DNA from: Embleya sp042956465
Lineage (GTDB): Bacteria > Actinomycetota > Actinomycetes > Streptomycetales > Streptomycetaceae
Assembly: GCF_042956465.1 (NCBI RefSeq)
Contig: NZ_JBIBGL010000013.1
Coordinates: 62,001 to 126,000, forward strand
Reading direction: 5' to 3'
DNA length: 64,000 nucleotides
This document shows positions 9,852 through 18,763 of this stretch, in pieces. Within the stretch, counting starts at the first letter, position 1. Each line of letters begins with the position of its first letter. The notes under the pieces were generated by a model. The model saw nothing but the letters and a program-made list of their open reading frames with translations. It made no database searches and was not told the DNA's origin. Made by a program: the position numbers and the translations under genes.

Positions 9852-11759
9852 ATGGCGTGGGAGACCGGAGCGGACGAGCGGGATCCGCTGGATCAGGTCG
9901 TGTACCGCTGGAGCTACGGGGACCTGTTCGGCCGGCAGGGCATGGGCCCGGTCGCCGGCTCGCTCGACCGCGAGCTGGTCCAGGAGTGGGACCGTGGCCT
10001 GAACAGCCATGTCTCGATGGACCGTTCGCTGCCGGAGACCCCCGATTGGAGCATGTGCCAGGTGCACCTGCCGGGGGAGCGGCATGCGTTGATCCTGCGC
10101 GAGGCCGCCATACACGCCAGCAACCGGCCCGGCAACAACGCACACGTGCTGCTCGACCCGGAGCGGATGATCCGGCCGCACACCATGCTGGCGGCGGTGT
10201 GGCTGCACGACCGCTACGGCGGCGGGCTGACCGGATCGGGGATCCCGAGCTCGGACGTGCGCGACGACGCCGCGCTGGGCACGGCGTCGATCCGCCCGGA
10301 GGCGTACCGCGCCGACGTGCACGAGACGATCCGCGCCCAGGCGCGGGAGAACGCGGAACTGGTCGAGGTCGTGCTCGCGGCGGTGATGCGCAACGAGGGG
10401 CACAAGTTCACGCTGCTCACCGAGCATGTCGGCGAAGACGTCGTGTCGCTGCTGTGGGGGGTGTTCGACCTGGCCCGGTGGGTGGCGCCGGGCGGGAGGA
10501 CCTTCTCCACGTACGAGACCAGCGACGCGGCGATGAAACCGAGCTTCGTGCTGGTGCCGCGCTGGCCCAACACCCCGGAGCCGGCCAACCGGGTCCGGAT
10601 CGACCCGCGCGCCGAACCGGGACAGGACGTGTTCCGCCGGGCCGCGCGGATCCTGGTGAGCCGCTATTGCGAGTGGTCGTGGGACGAAATGCTGGGCACG
10701 CTGCGGGAAGTCGACGACGCGGTGGGTACCCACGCGTCGAACCTGGACCGCGCCGAACACGTGGTCGGCCCTGCCCGCCGGACCACGCCCCCGATGCCGA
10801 CGGCCGGCCGCACGTCCCGGGACGACCCGGCGGGTGGGGTGGACAGCCCGGTCGTGGGGTGGTCGAAGCTGGGGTATTCGCAGGACCTGGGGACGGTCGA
10901 GTACACGGACACGTTCACCCAGGAGCACGACGAGCAGGATGAGCAGGACGAACAATGCGAACAAGGCGGACCGGGCCGGTACTTCGATCCGGACGGGCCG
11001 GATCGGGCGGGTGGCCACGCGCGGGCCGGGCGGGATGCCCCCGGGGCCGGGGACCTGGGCGACAGGTTGGCGGCGTGGACCGGCCGGGTCGGCAGTGGTC
11101 CCACCGTGTCCGGGCCGGCCCGCCCGGCGTCCACCGAGCCGATCCGCCCCGGACTGCCGCGGGAAACTTCGGCCCGCTCCGCGCGGGGCACGTGGGACTG
11201 GGACGTGTGGGACGAACTGATGGCCACCCGGGACGGATTGACGGCGCTCAGGCAGGCCGCCGAACTGATGGCCGAGAACGGCGGCCAGGAGACGCCCAGG
11301 GTCGGCAGGGCGATCGATCGCGCCGACACCGGCTCGCTCGCGGCGGCCCTGCTGCTCGTCGAGCCGCCACTGCTGGAAGCGGTGATCTGGCGCCTGGCCG
11401 TGGAGGTCGATCGCGAGTACGCGAATCCCCGCCGCGAATGGCGCTCCCTGCGCGCCTACGGCGAGATCCTCGGCCGACTGCACGAGGGCATACCCGTCCT
11501 CGCCGGGTGCGACGTGGAGGAGGAACTGCTGCACATCCTGTTGGAGAAGATGGCGCGGATGGTCGCCCAGGACAGCGACCGTTTTCCGCACTTCGTCGCC
11601 GGCCTGGCGGGCACGGTCATGCGACTTCGCACGTTCGACGGAGACTGGACGCCGTACCAACGCATCCTGGTGCGGGCGATGTCCACCACCGACTGCTACG
11701 GGCTGCTCCAGCGCGAATGCGGCCGGCTGCTGTTCGAGGAACTCGGTATCACGCCATGA
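9852..11759 (+). CDS. GAP1-like protein, second paralogue
   Basis: This 635-aa protein repeats the three signatures of its upstream neighbour: QVVYRW..LFGRQGMGPVAGSL near residue 15, GNNAHVLLDP near 95, and LLWGV followed by TFSTYE near 200-225. It has no P-loop and no GTPase domain. A Pro/Gly/Asp-rich low-complexity segment with a short QDEQDEQ run separates the N-terminal domain from a C-terminal all-helical region of about 190 residues. The ATG at 9852 starts one base after the previous stop, so translation is probably coupled. The likely role is an adaptor or regulator of the GTPase in the same operon. The open frame extends 129 bases upstream into the previous gene, which is a shadow. 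Confidence 0.7.
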   Translation: MAWETGADERDPLDQVVYRWSYGDLFGRQGMGPVAGSLDRELVQEWDRGLNSHVSMDRSLPETPDWSMCQVHLPGERHALILREAAIHASNRPGNNAHVLLDPERMIRPHTMLAAVWLHDRYGGGLTGSGIPSSDVRDDAALGTASIRPEAYRADVHETIRAQARENAELVEVVLAAVMRNEGHKFTLLTEHVGEDVVSLLWGVFDLARWVAPGGRTFSTYETSDAAMKPSFVLVPRWPNTPEPANRVRIDPRAEPGQDVFRRAARILVSRYCEWSWDEMLGTLREVDDAVGTHASNLDRAEHVVGPARRTTPPMPTAGRTSRDDPAGGVDSPVVGWSKLGYSQDLGTVEYTDTFTQEHDEQDEQDEQCEQGGPGRYFDPDGPDRAGGHARAGRDAPGAGDLGDRLAAWTGRVGSGPTVSGPARPASTEPIRPGLPRETSARSARGTWDWDVWDELMATRDGLTALRQAAELMAENGGQETPRVGRAIDRADTGSLAAALLLVEPPLLEAVIWRLAVEVDREYANPRREWRSLRAYGEILGRLHEGIPVLAGCDVEEELLHILLEKMARMVAQDSDRFPHFVAGLAGTVMRLRTFDGDWTPYQRILVRAMSTTDCYGLLQRECGRLLFEELGITP

Positions 11760-11781
11760 CAGGACGGAAGCGTAGCCAGCC

Positions 11782-13875
11782 ATGACGCCACGGGCGGCGC
11801 AGCCGCGAGGGAACCATCCGCCGGTCGCTGCCGACGCGGGCGGGTTTCGGCAGATCGTCTACCGACGTCAGGACGAGAGCCTGCTCGGTGGGCGTGGGCT
11901 GGGGCCGATCGCCTCGTCGGTGTCCCGGGACGAACTCCTGGGTTGGCACGACGACTTGCGTGAGCATGTGGCGGTCGACGTGGACGACCGGGGGGCGCCG
12001 GTGACCAGTGTCGCGCTGGTGCACACCGGTCGGGGCGCCGCGGTGATCCGACGCGAGTACGTGGTCGAGGGCAACAACGCGCGTGTGCTCCTGGACCCGG
12101 GCCGTGACCTGGGCCCGCATCGTGCGCTGGTGCTCACCCAGGAAGCGGTGTGGGTGGGCGAGACGGCCCTGGAGGACATCCCGCGCGGTTACGGACTGGC
12201 GCCGCTGGCCCGGGACGTCGTGGAGGCGGCGCTCGACGGGCACGCCGAACGGCTCCGTGGGCGGGCCCGTGACCAGGCCCACCTGCTGGAGGTCGCGGTG
12301 GCCGCGGTGCTGCGGCATCCGAGCCGATTCTTCTCGTTTCAGCAGGCGGACGTCGGGATCGACCCGGTGCCGGTGTTGTGGGGGCTCTCCGATCTGCTGC
12401 CGCGGCTGGTTCCGGGGGCCTTCACGTTCTCCACGTTCGAGACGTTGGACCACTCGGCCAAGCCGAGGTTCGTGGTGCTGCCACGCCGGCCGCGGGACGC
12501 GCAGCCGTGGGCGGGCCGCTATCGGCTGCTGGCCCGGGACGAGCCCAAGGCGGGTTCGGATGTGCACGCGCACGCGGCGGCGCTGCTGGTGAGCCGGTAC
12601 ATCGACACCGACTGGTCGGGCGTGCACCAACTCCTGGAGGGCATGCTCGACCTGCGCCGGCTCCCGCACGAGCGGGCCGAGGAGCGGTCGCGGGAGATCT
12701 GCACCCGGTTGGGCCGGTGGACCGCCGCGCCCCGGGTGCCGGCCGCCGAGCCGGCGGAAGCCGCACCGACGCCGACCCGCGCGGCCCGGGCCGAGTCGAC
12801 GGCGCGAACAGAGCGAACAGAGCGGACCGAGCGCGTCGCGCGGACCGATCGCGTCGAGCGGGCCGAGCGGAGCGAGCGGGTCGGGCGCGAGCCGCGGGTG
12901 GTCACGGTGGCCGGCGCCGCCGAGGAGGAGCCGGCCTTTCCGTACACGGCGGAGCCGGCCCGGACGACGGTCTCCGCGAAGGAACGGGTGCCCCGCCCGA
13001 CGGTGGCCGCGAAGACGCCGCCGGAGCCGGCGCGCGCGGTCGAGCCGCCCGAGCCGACCGAGACCCCGGACGTGATCTGGTACGCCGACGACGGCGCGGT
13101 GTTCGAGGAGATCGAGGACGCCTTCACCGGGCCTTGGCCGGGCTTCGAGGAGGAGCGCGGCGAACTGCCGATACCCGCACTGCCGCTCACCGAGGACGAC
13201 CCGGACACCGAACCGGACGCCGACCCGGAGCGTGCGCACGGCGCCGCGACGGGGAGCCCGCCGACGCCGGGCGCGCTGCCCGCCAGCGCCGGGAACGCGC
13301 CGTGGAGCGCGTGGGCCGAGTACGACATCCCGGACACCGAGGTGGACAAGATACGGCGCGCGGTCAAGCGGCTCCCGGACAAGCCCACGCTGCGCGAACG
13401 CGCGCTCGGCGGCGGCGCGGCCAAGACCGAGGTCGCGGGTATCGACAACATCGTCACGCTCGCGGTCGCGCTACGGCTCGCCGACCTGCGGGTGTTGCCG
13501 GTGATCGCGGACCGGCTGACCACGCGCCTGGAACAGCGCCGCCGACAGCTCGCGCCGGAGGCCTGGAACCCGGGCGACCTGCTGGCGATGCGCGAAACCC
13601 TGCTGGACGCAGAGCAGTTCGGCGACCGCCTCGAAGCGGCCGGCGCGGGCGACAAACGCACCCGCAAGCTCCTCGAACAGCTGCTCGTGGTGGTGCTGGC
13701 ACCCAAGACCGACACCAAGGGTGTGCTGCGCCAGATCGCGATCTGCGTGCTCTCCGACCGCCGGGACCGCTCGCCGAACCCGCTGATCGAGGACATCCTG
13801 CTGAACTCCCAATGGGGCGAGGACTTCCGCACCGAACTCGGGCGCCGCTGGGCGGAGCAGAACCCGCCGCGCTGA
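11782..13875 (+). CDS. GAP1-like protein, third paralogue
   Basis: This 697-aa protein has QIVYRR..LLGGRGLGPIASS near residue 25, GNNARVLLDP near 95, and VLWGL followed by TFSTFE near 195-215. It is therefore homologous over its first 300 residues to the two preceding products. The middle (about 320-510) is low-complexity, with Arg/Thr/Glu repeats such as ARTERTERTERV and acidic stretches. The last 170 residues are helical and unlike the C-terminus of the second paralogue. It is the last gene of the operon and is followed by a GC-rich hairpin at 13884-13928. Three different C-termini on one shared domain suggest adaptors that link a common partner to different outputs, which is inference. Confidence 0.7.
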   Translation: MTPRAAQPRGNHPPVAADAGGFRQIVYRRQDESLLGGRGLGPIASSVSRDELLGWHDDLREHVAVDVDDRGAPVTSVALVHTGRGAAVIRREYVVEGNNARVLLDPGRDLGPHRALVLTQEAVWVGETALEDIPRGYGLAPLARDVVEAALDGHAERLRGRARDQAHLLEVAVAAVLRHPSRFFSFQQADVGIDPVPVLWGLSDLLPRLVPGAFTFSTFETLDHSAKPRFVVLPRRPRDAQPWAGRYRLLARDEPKAGSDVHAHAAALLVSRYIDTDWSGVHQLLEGMLDLRRLPHERAEERSREICTRLGRWTAAPRVPAAEPAEAAPTPTRAARAESTARTERTERTERVARTDRVERAERSERVGREPRVVTVAGAAEEEPAFPYTAEPARTTVSAKERVPRPTVAAKTPPEPARAVEPPEPTETPDVIWYADDGAVFEEIEDAFTGPWPGFEEERGELPIPALPLTEDDPDTEPDADPERAHGAATGSPPTPGALPASAGNAPWSAWAEYDIPDTEVDKIRRAVKRLPDKPTLRERALGGGAAKTEVAGIDNIVTLAVALRLADLRVLPVIADRLTTRLEQRRRQLAPEAWNPGDLLAMRETLLDAEQFGDRLEAAGAGDKRTRKLLEQLLVVVLAPKTDTKGVLRQIAICVLSDRRDRSPNPLIEDILLNSQWGEDFRTELGRRWAEQNPPR

Positions 13876-13883
13876 ACCCGCCG

Positions 13884-13928
13884 GGCGGCGCCGGCCGCAC
13901 GGGCCGGCCGAGGCCGGTCGGCGCCGCC
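13884..13928. terminator. terminator-like hairpin after the tubulin/GAP1 operon
   Basis: GGCGGCGCCG at 13884-13893 pairs perfectly with CGGCGCCGCC at 13919-13928, and further GGCC repeats in the loop can pair. There is no T-run, which is common for actinomycete terminators. It lies between convergent genes. Confidence 0.5.
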
Positions 13929-14013
13929 GCCCGGGCTGCCCGGGCGGACCCGCCGCGCATGCACCGGGGACGCCCGCCGGGTCGACGGGCGGCACCGGCG
14001 GGCGGCCCCGGGT

Positions 14014-15099
14014 TCAGCGCTGTACGGTCCAGCCGCCGGCCCGCAGTGCCGTCGTCAGCGCCTCGGCCCGCCGCGGGTCCACCTGAAGCTCGACCAGACC
14101 GGCCGGACGACCCTGGGCGTGGTCGATCCGGATGTCCTCGATGTTGACCTCGGCCCGGCCCACGTCGGCGAACAGCCGGGCCAACTCGCCCGGCCGGTCG
14201 GGGACGATGACCGGGACGGCCTCGTACCGGGCGGCCGGCTGCCCGTGCTTGCCCGGGATCCGGCCGTGCCCCGCGTTGCCGCGCCGCAGCAGCGCCTCCA
14301 CGCCGCGCGAACCCAGCTCGCGCTTGGCCTCGTCCTCCGCGCCGAGCGAGCGCAACGCGCCCACCACGGTGTCCAGGTCGGTCGCCAGCCCGGCCAGCAC
14401 GTCCGCGACCGCGTTCGCGTTGGCGCCCAGGATGTCGATCCACAACCGCGGATCCGAGCCCGCGATCCGGGTCACGTCCCGCACCCCCTGGCCCGCGAGC
14501 CGGGTGTCGGTGTCCTGCGCGTGCTCCAGGCGCGCGGCCATCAGCGCGGCCACCAGGTGCGGCGCGTGCGAGACGAGCGCGACCGCGTGGTCGTGATCGC
14601 GCGGCGCCATCACCACCGGCACGGCGCGGCACAACGACACCAACTCCAGCGCCCGGTTCAGCGTCTCGGTGTCGGTCTCGGCCGACGGGGTGAGCACCCA
14701 CGGCCGGCCGTCGAACAGGTCGGCCCGCGCGGCCAGCGGCCCGGAGCGCTCGCGCCCGGCCAGCGGATGGCCGCCGATGTAGCACTTCGCGTCGCAGCCC
14801 AGCTCCGCCATCTCCCGGAGCGGCTGCTCCTTGACGCTGGCCACGTCGGTGTATCCGAGCGCGAGCCGCTCCGCCTGCACCAGCCGCAGCGTCTCGGCGA
14901 CCCGCCCCGGCGGCACCGCGAGCACCGCCAGGTCCACCGGCTCCGGCGGCGTCGCCTCCAGGCCCGCGCCCATCGCCGCCGCCGTCTGTACCGCGGTGCT
15001 GTCCCGGTCGCGCAGATACACGGTGACCCCGCGGGCGGTCAGCGCGAGCGCGACGGATGTACCGATCAGTCCGGTGCCGACCACGGCGGCGGTACGCAC
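14014..15099 (-). CDS. tyrA: prephenate dehydrogenase with C-terminal ACT domain
   Basis: This 361-aa cytosolic enzyme oxidatively decarboxylates prephenate to 4-hydroxyphenylpyruvate in tyrosine synthesis. The N-terminus has the NAD(P)-binding fold GTGLIG at residues 8-13. GGHPLAGRERSG near 130 matches the conserved substrate-binding segment with catalytic His. The last 75 residues form an ACT domain with the ligand-binding motif PDRPGELARLF near 299, consistent with feedback control by tyrosine. The GTG at 15099 is the start. It is divergent from cmk, and this tyrA-cmk-der order is typical of actinomycetes. Confidence 0.92.
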   Translation of the reverse strand: MRTAAVVGTGLIGTSVALALTARGVTVYLRDRDSTAVQTAAAMGAGLEATPPEPVDLAVLAVPPGRVAETLRLVQAERLALGYTDVASVKEQPLREMAELGCDAKCYIGGHPLAGRERSGPLAARADLFDGRPWVLTPSAETDTETLNRALELVSLCRAVPVVMAPRDHDHAVALVSHAPHLVAALMAARLEHAQDTDTRLAGQGVRDVTRIAGSDPRLWIDILGANANAVADVLAGLATDLDTVVGALRSLGAEDEAKRELGSRGVEALLRRGNAGHGRIPGKHGQPAARYEAVPVIVPDRPGELARLFADVGRAEVNIEDIRIDHAQGRPAGLVELQVDPRRAEALTTALRAGGWTVQR

Positions 15100-15268
15100 G
15101 ACGGGAACTCCAAGGGGCGGGTGACGGAATAATGGGGGAACCGATCAAGGCTATCCGTGACGGTACCCTCGGGCGGTGTCCTATCGCCCCGCGGCCTCGA
15201 CTGCGCCGCCCGGTTCGGCAATACCCGTGACGGCCCCCGTGCCGGCAACAAGCGAAAGGTCGGCGACC

Positions 15269-15955
15269 GTGGAAGCCCGTACGCCGCTCGCGACCGTCGT
15301 GGTCGCCATCGACGGTCCGTCAGGGTCCGGAAAGTCCAGCGTCTCCCGCGCGGTCGCCGCCCGGCTGGGCCTGCGCTACCTGGACACGGGTGCGATGTAC
15401 CGGGCGATGACGTGGTGGATGCTCGGCAACGACATCGACATCCACGACCCCGCCGCCGTGGCCGCCGTCGCGGACAAGCCGCAGATCGTCTCCGGGACCG
15501 CGCCGGACGGGCCCACCATCACGGTGGACGGCCGGGACGCGGCCGGCCCGATCCGTACCGACGAGGTGACCAAGGCGGTCAGCGCGGTCAGCGCCGTACC
15601 GCAGGTGCGCACCCGCCTGGTCGACCTCCAGCGGGCCGTGATCGGCGCCGGCGGCATCGTGGTCGAGGGCCGCGACATCGCGAGCGTGGTCGCGCCCGAC
15701 GCGGCGGTCAAGGTCTACCTGACCGCATCCGAGGCGGCCCGCGCCGCACGCCGCAACGCCGAGCTGACCGGTACGCAGGCCACCAGCGTCGAGGCGACCC
15801 GGGCCGACCTGGCCCGCCGGGACGCGCTGGACTCCGGTCGCGCGGTCGCGCCCGCGGGGATGGCCGAGGGCGCGATCCTGGTGGACACCACCGAGCTGAA
15901 CCGCGACCAGGTGGTCGACCACCTGCTCGCCCTGGTCGCGGAACACGTGCGGTGA
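15269..15955 (+). CDS. cmk: cytidylate kinase
   Basis: This enzyme phosphorylates CMP and dCMP with ATP. From the GTG at 15269 it is 228 aa, the usual family length. It has a Walker A GPSGSGKSS near residue 16, the CMP-binding segment LDTGAMYRAMTWW, and IVVEGRDIASVV in the NMP-binding region. The frame is open to another GTG at 15176 that would add 31 Ala/Pro/Thr-rich residues. I prefer 15269 because GAAAGG lies upstream at 15253-15258 and because orthologues start just before the P-loop. Its stop overlaps the acyltransferase start by 4 bases. Confidence 0.92.
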   Translation: MEARTPLATVVVAIDGPSGSGKSSVSRAVAARLGLRYLDTGAMYRAMTWWMLGNDIDIHDPAAVAAVADKPQIVSGTAPDGPTITVDGRDAAGPIRTDEVTKAVSAVSAVPQVRTRLVDLQRAVIGAGGIVVEGRDIASVVAPDAAVKVYLTASEAARAARRNAELTGTQATSVEATRADLARRDALDSGRAVAPAGMAEGAILVDTTELNRDQVVDHLLALVAEHVR

Positions 15956-16617
15956 CCGCGGCCTTCGGGACCACCTCGAAGCCCCCGCTCGCCGGGGCCG
16001 CGCACTTCATCGGCGAACCGCTGCTGCGCAGCTTCTGGCGGGTGCGCGCGCTGGGCGCATGGCACGTGCCGATGGCCGGCCCGGTGATCCTGGCGGGCAA
16101 CCACGCCAACTTCGTCGACGGGCCGATGCTCTTCGCGTTCGCGCCGCGGCCCACGCAGGTGCTGGTCAAGCGCGAGATGTTCACCGGCGCGCTGGGCCCG
16201 GTGTTGCGCGGGATCGGCCACATCCCGGTCCAGCGTGGGGTCGCCGACCGCAAGATGATCACCGATTCGCTCGACGTACTGGCGGGCGGCGGCGCACTCG
16301 GCGTGTTCCCGGAGGGCACGCGGGGACAGGCCGACTTCTCGGCAGTGCACAATGGACTTGCATATCTGGCATTGCGCTCCGGGGCACCCATCGTCCCGGT
16401 GGCGTGCCTCGGCACCGGCGCGCGGGGATCCTCGATCGGTGCACTGCCGGGTCTGCGCTCCCGGATCGACGTGGTCTACGGCAAGCCCTTCCAGGCGGTC
16501 GAGAACGCCGACCGCCGGGCCACCCGCAAGGCCGTCCAGGCCGCGTCCGACCGCATCGTCGAACGGCTCACCGCGCACCTGCGCGAGGCCGAGCGGATGA
16601 CCGGCCGCGCCGGCTGA
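15952..16617 (+). CDS. plsC: 1-acyl-sn-glycerol-3-phosphate acyltransferase-like protein
   Basis: This 221-aa protein has the two hallmark acyltransferase motifs: NHANFVDG (the NHX4D catalytic box) near residue 49 and PEGTRG near 122, with PVACLG downstream. The family transfers an acyl chain to lysophosphatidic acid at the membrane. The GTG start overlaps the cmk stop, so the two are co-translated. It is followed by der after 44 bases. The cmk-plsC-der arrangement is common in actinomycetes. Assignment to the family is firm, but the acyl acceptor is not proven. Confidence 0.85.
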   Translation: MTAAFGTTSKPPLAGAAHFIGEPLLRSFWRVRALGAWHVPMAGPVILAGNHANFVDGPMLFAFAPRPTQVLVKREMFTGALGPVLRGIGHIPVQRGVADRKMITDSLDVLAGGGALGVFPEGTRGQADFSAVHNGLAYLALRSGAPIVPVACLGTGARGSSIGALPGLRSRIDVVYGKPFQAVENADRRATRKAVQAASDRIVERLTAHLREAERMTGRAG

Positions 16618-16661
16618 CCACGATCTTCACCCGTACCGCTACCCGAACGAGGAACACCCCC

Positions 16662-18131
16662 ATGGAGCAGCACGCCGACGCCACGACCGAGGGCGCCTTC
16701 GACCCGGAGGCGTGGGAGGCGGGCTACGACCCCGAGGAATGGGTCGACCTGGAAGGGGACACCCCCGACCGGGGCGAGCACGGTGACGAGTCCGGTGGAC
16801 CGCTGCCGGTGCTCGCCGTCGTGGGTCGCCCCAACGTGGGCAAGTCCACGCTGGTCAACCGGATCATCGGGCGCCGCGAGGCGGTCGTGGAGGACACCCC
16901 CGGGGTGACCCGCGACCGCGTGTACTACGAGGCCACCTGGAACGGCCGACGCTTTACCGTGGTCGACACCGGCGGCTGGGAACGCGACGTGGTCGGGATC
17001 GACCTGTCGGTCGCGGTCCAGGCCGAGTACGCGATCGACTCGGCGGACGCGGTGATGTTCGTGGTCGACGCGATCGTCGGCCCCACCGACAGTGACGAGG
17101 CCGTCGTCCGGGTGCTGCGCAAGGCCGGCAAGCCGGTCGTGCTGGCCGCCAACAAGGTCGACAACATGGCGCAGGAGGCGGACGCCGCCGCGCTGTGGTC
17201 GCTCGGTCTGGGTCAGCCCTGGCCCGTCTCCGCCGTGCACGGCCGAGGCAGCGGCGACCTGCTCGACGCGGCGCTGGCGATCCTGCCGGAGGCCCCCGCG
17301 CAGCGCTTCGGTGTGCAGGAGGGCGGCCCGCGCCGGGTCGCGCTGCTCGGCCGCCCGAACGTGGGCAAGTCGAGCATGCTGAACAAGGTCGCCGGCGAGA
17401 ACCGGGTGGTCGTGGACAAGGTCGCGGGCACCACGCGCGACCCGGTCGACGAGCTGATCCAGCTCGGCGGCAAGACCTGGAAGTTCATCGACACCGCGGG
17501 CATCCGCCGGCGGGTGCACCTGACCCAGGGCGCCGACTTCTACGCGTCGCTGCGCACCACGGCGGCGCTGGAGAAGGCCGAGGTCGGGGTGATCCTGATC
17601 GACGCCAGCGAGCGGCTGACCGAGCAGGACACCCGGATCATCTCGCTCGCGGTCGAGGCGGGGCGCGCGATCGTGATCGCGTACAACAAGTGGGACCTGA
17701 TGGACGAGGAGCGCCGCTACTACCTCGAACGCGAGATCGAGCAGGACCTGGTCCAGGTCACCTGGGCGCCTCGGGTGAACGTCTCGGCGCTGACCGGCCG
17801 GCACATGGAGAAGCTGGTCCCGGCCATCGAGACCGCGCTGGCCAGCTGGGAGAAGCGCATCCCCACCGGCCAGCTGAACGCGTTCCTGGGCACGCTGGTG
17901 GCCTCCCACCCGCACCCGATCCGCGGGGGCAAGCAGCCGCGCATCCTGTTCGGCACCCAGGCGGGCACCAAGCCGCCGCGCTTCGTGCTCTTCACCAGCG
18001 GCTTCCTGGAGGCCGGCTACCGCCGCTTCATCGAGCGCCGGCTGCGCGAGGAGTTCGGCTTCCCGGGCACGCCGATCGAGATCCGGATGAAGGTCAGGGA
18101 GAAGCGCGGTCGCAACAAGACCGGTCGCTGA
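16662..18131 (+). CDS. der: ribosome biogenesis GTPase Der (EngA)
   Basis: This 489-aa protein carries two tandem GTPase domains, which is unique to Der. The first has GRPNVGKST, DTPGVTRDR and NKVD. The second has GRPNVGKSS, DTAG and NKWD. A basic KH-like C-terminal domain follows (RIGMKVREKRG-type ending with GRNKTGR). A 45-residue acidic N-terminal extension precedes the first domain, as in other actinomycetes. It acts in 50S subunit assembly. The ATG at 16662 follows GAGGAA at 16649-16654. A perfect hairpin lies 11 bases after the stop. Confidence 0.95.
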   Translation: MEQHADATTEGAFDPEAWEAGYDPEEWVDLEGDTPDRGEHGDESGGPLPVLAVVGRPNVGKSTLVNRIIGRREAVVEDTPGVTRDRVYYEATWNGRRFTVVDTGGWERDVVGIDLSVAVQAEYAIDSADAVMFVVDAIVGPTDSDEAVVRVLRKAGKPVVLAANKVDNMAQEADAAALWSLGLGQPWPVSAVHGRGSGDLLDAALAILPEAPAQRFGVQEGGPRRVALLGRPNVGKSSMLNKVAGENRVVVDKVAGTTRDPVDELIQLGGKTWKFIDTAGIRRRVHLTQGADFYASLRTTAALEKAEVGVILIDASERLTEQDTRIISLAVEAGRAIVIAYNKWDLMDEERRYYLEREIEQDLVQVTWAPRVNVSALTGRHMEKLVPAIETALASWEKRIPTGQLNAFLGTLVASHPHPIRGGKQPRILFGTQAGTKPPRFVLFTSGFLEAGYRRFIERRLREEFGFPGTPIEIRMKVREKRGRNKTGR

Positions 18132-18141
18132 CCGTACCCAC

Positions 18142-18180
18142 GAGGAGGGCCCGAACGCCGCCGGCGTCCGGGCCCTCCTC
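18142..18180. terminator. strong hairpin terminator after der
   Basis: GAGGAGGGCCCG at 18142-18153 pairs with CGGGCCCTCCTC at 18169-18180, with an inner ACGCCG/CGGCGT extension. It lies between the convergent der and the minus-strand gene at 18219, so it may serve both. Confidence 0.75.
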
Positions 18181-18218
18181 GGCGTTTCCCGCCGTTTCCC
18201 GCCGGCCCGGGCGCGGCA

Positions 18219-18596
18219 CTAGAGCGGCAGGTGGCCGTGCCCGCCGGGGACATGCGGGCCGGGGACGCGTGCGGGCTGGGCGGGCACCAGGGAGGCGCCG
18301 CGGTGCCGGCCGTACGTGGTGTAGCCGCCCTGGGTGGGCAGCGAGAAGTTCGGGAACGGCGGATCCTGCGCGTACGAGTGGCTGATCGCCGCGGGCGCGC
18401 CGTAGGACGGCCGGCTCGCCGCGAAGTCCTCGTTCGAGCGCTCGTGCGGGACGGCGCGGAACATCCGCCGCCACTCGGTCTCCAGCGCGTTGTAGATCGG
18501 CGTCAGAACGTCATGGGTGGGCGCCGCGGGAGCCCCGACGGCGACTACGGGATGGCCGAGGGCCCGGCTGCTGATGGAGTCGTCGAAACTGAACAC
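18219..18596 (-). CDS. hypothetical protein, 125 aa
   Basis: The frame uses a GTG at 18596 and ends in TAG at 18219-18221. The N-terminal half is plausible protein (FSFDDS, then THDVLTPIYNALETEWRR, then AVPHERS), and the C-terminal half is rich in Pro, Gly, Tyr and His. The segment with the amphipathic helix LTPIYNALETEWRRMF resembles small uncharacterised Streptomyces proteins that I recall near biotin and other metabolic genes, but I cannot name a family. There is no clear ribosome-binding site. It lies upstream of nothing obvious and downstream of bioA on the same strand, with a 167-base gap. Confidence 0.5.
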   Translation of the reverse strand: MFSFDDSISSRALGHPVVAVGAPAAPTHDVLTPIYNALETEWRRMFRAVPHERSNEDFAASRPSYGAPAAISHSYAQDPPFPNFSLPTQGGYTTYGRHRGASLVPAQPARVPGPHVPGGHGHLPL

Positions 18597-18763
18597 ACCA
18601 GGCCCAACGACCGGAACGCCCGCCGGTTGCGGGGATATCGAGTGACGTTGGGGTGGGGCGGGGGCGCGCCGAGGTGGAGTAGCCCGGGGTCGCGGCTGCG
18701 GCGAGGCGGGGCGGCGTGGGTGGGGGCGTGGCGTGGTGACCCGATGTGTGGGCACCGCGGGGA

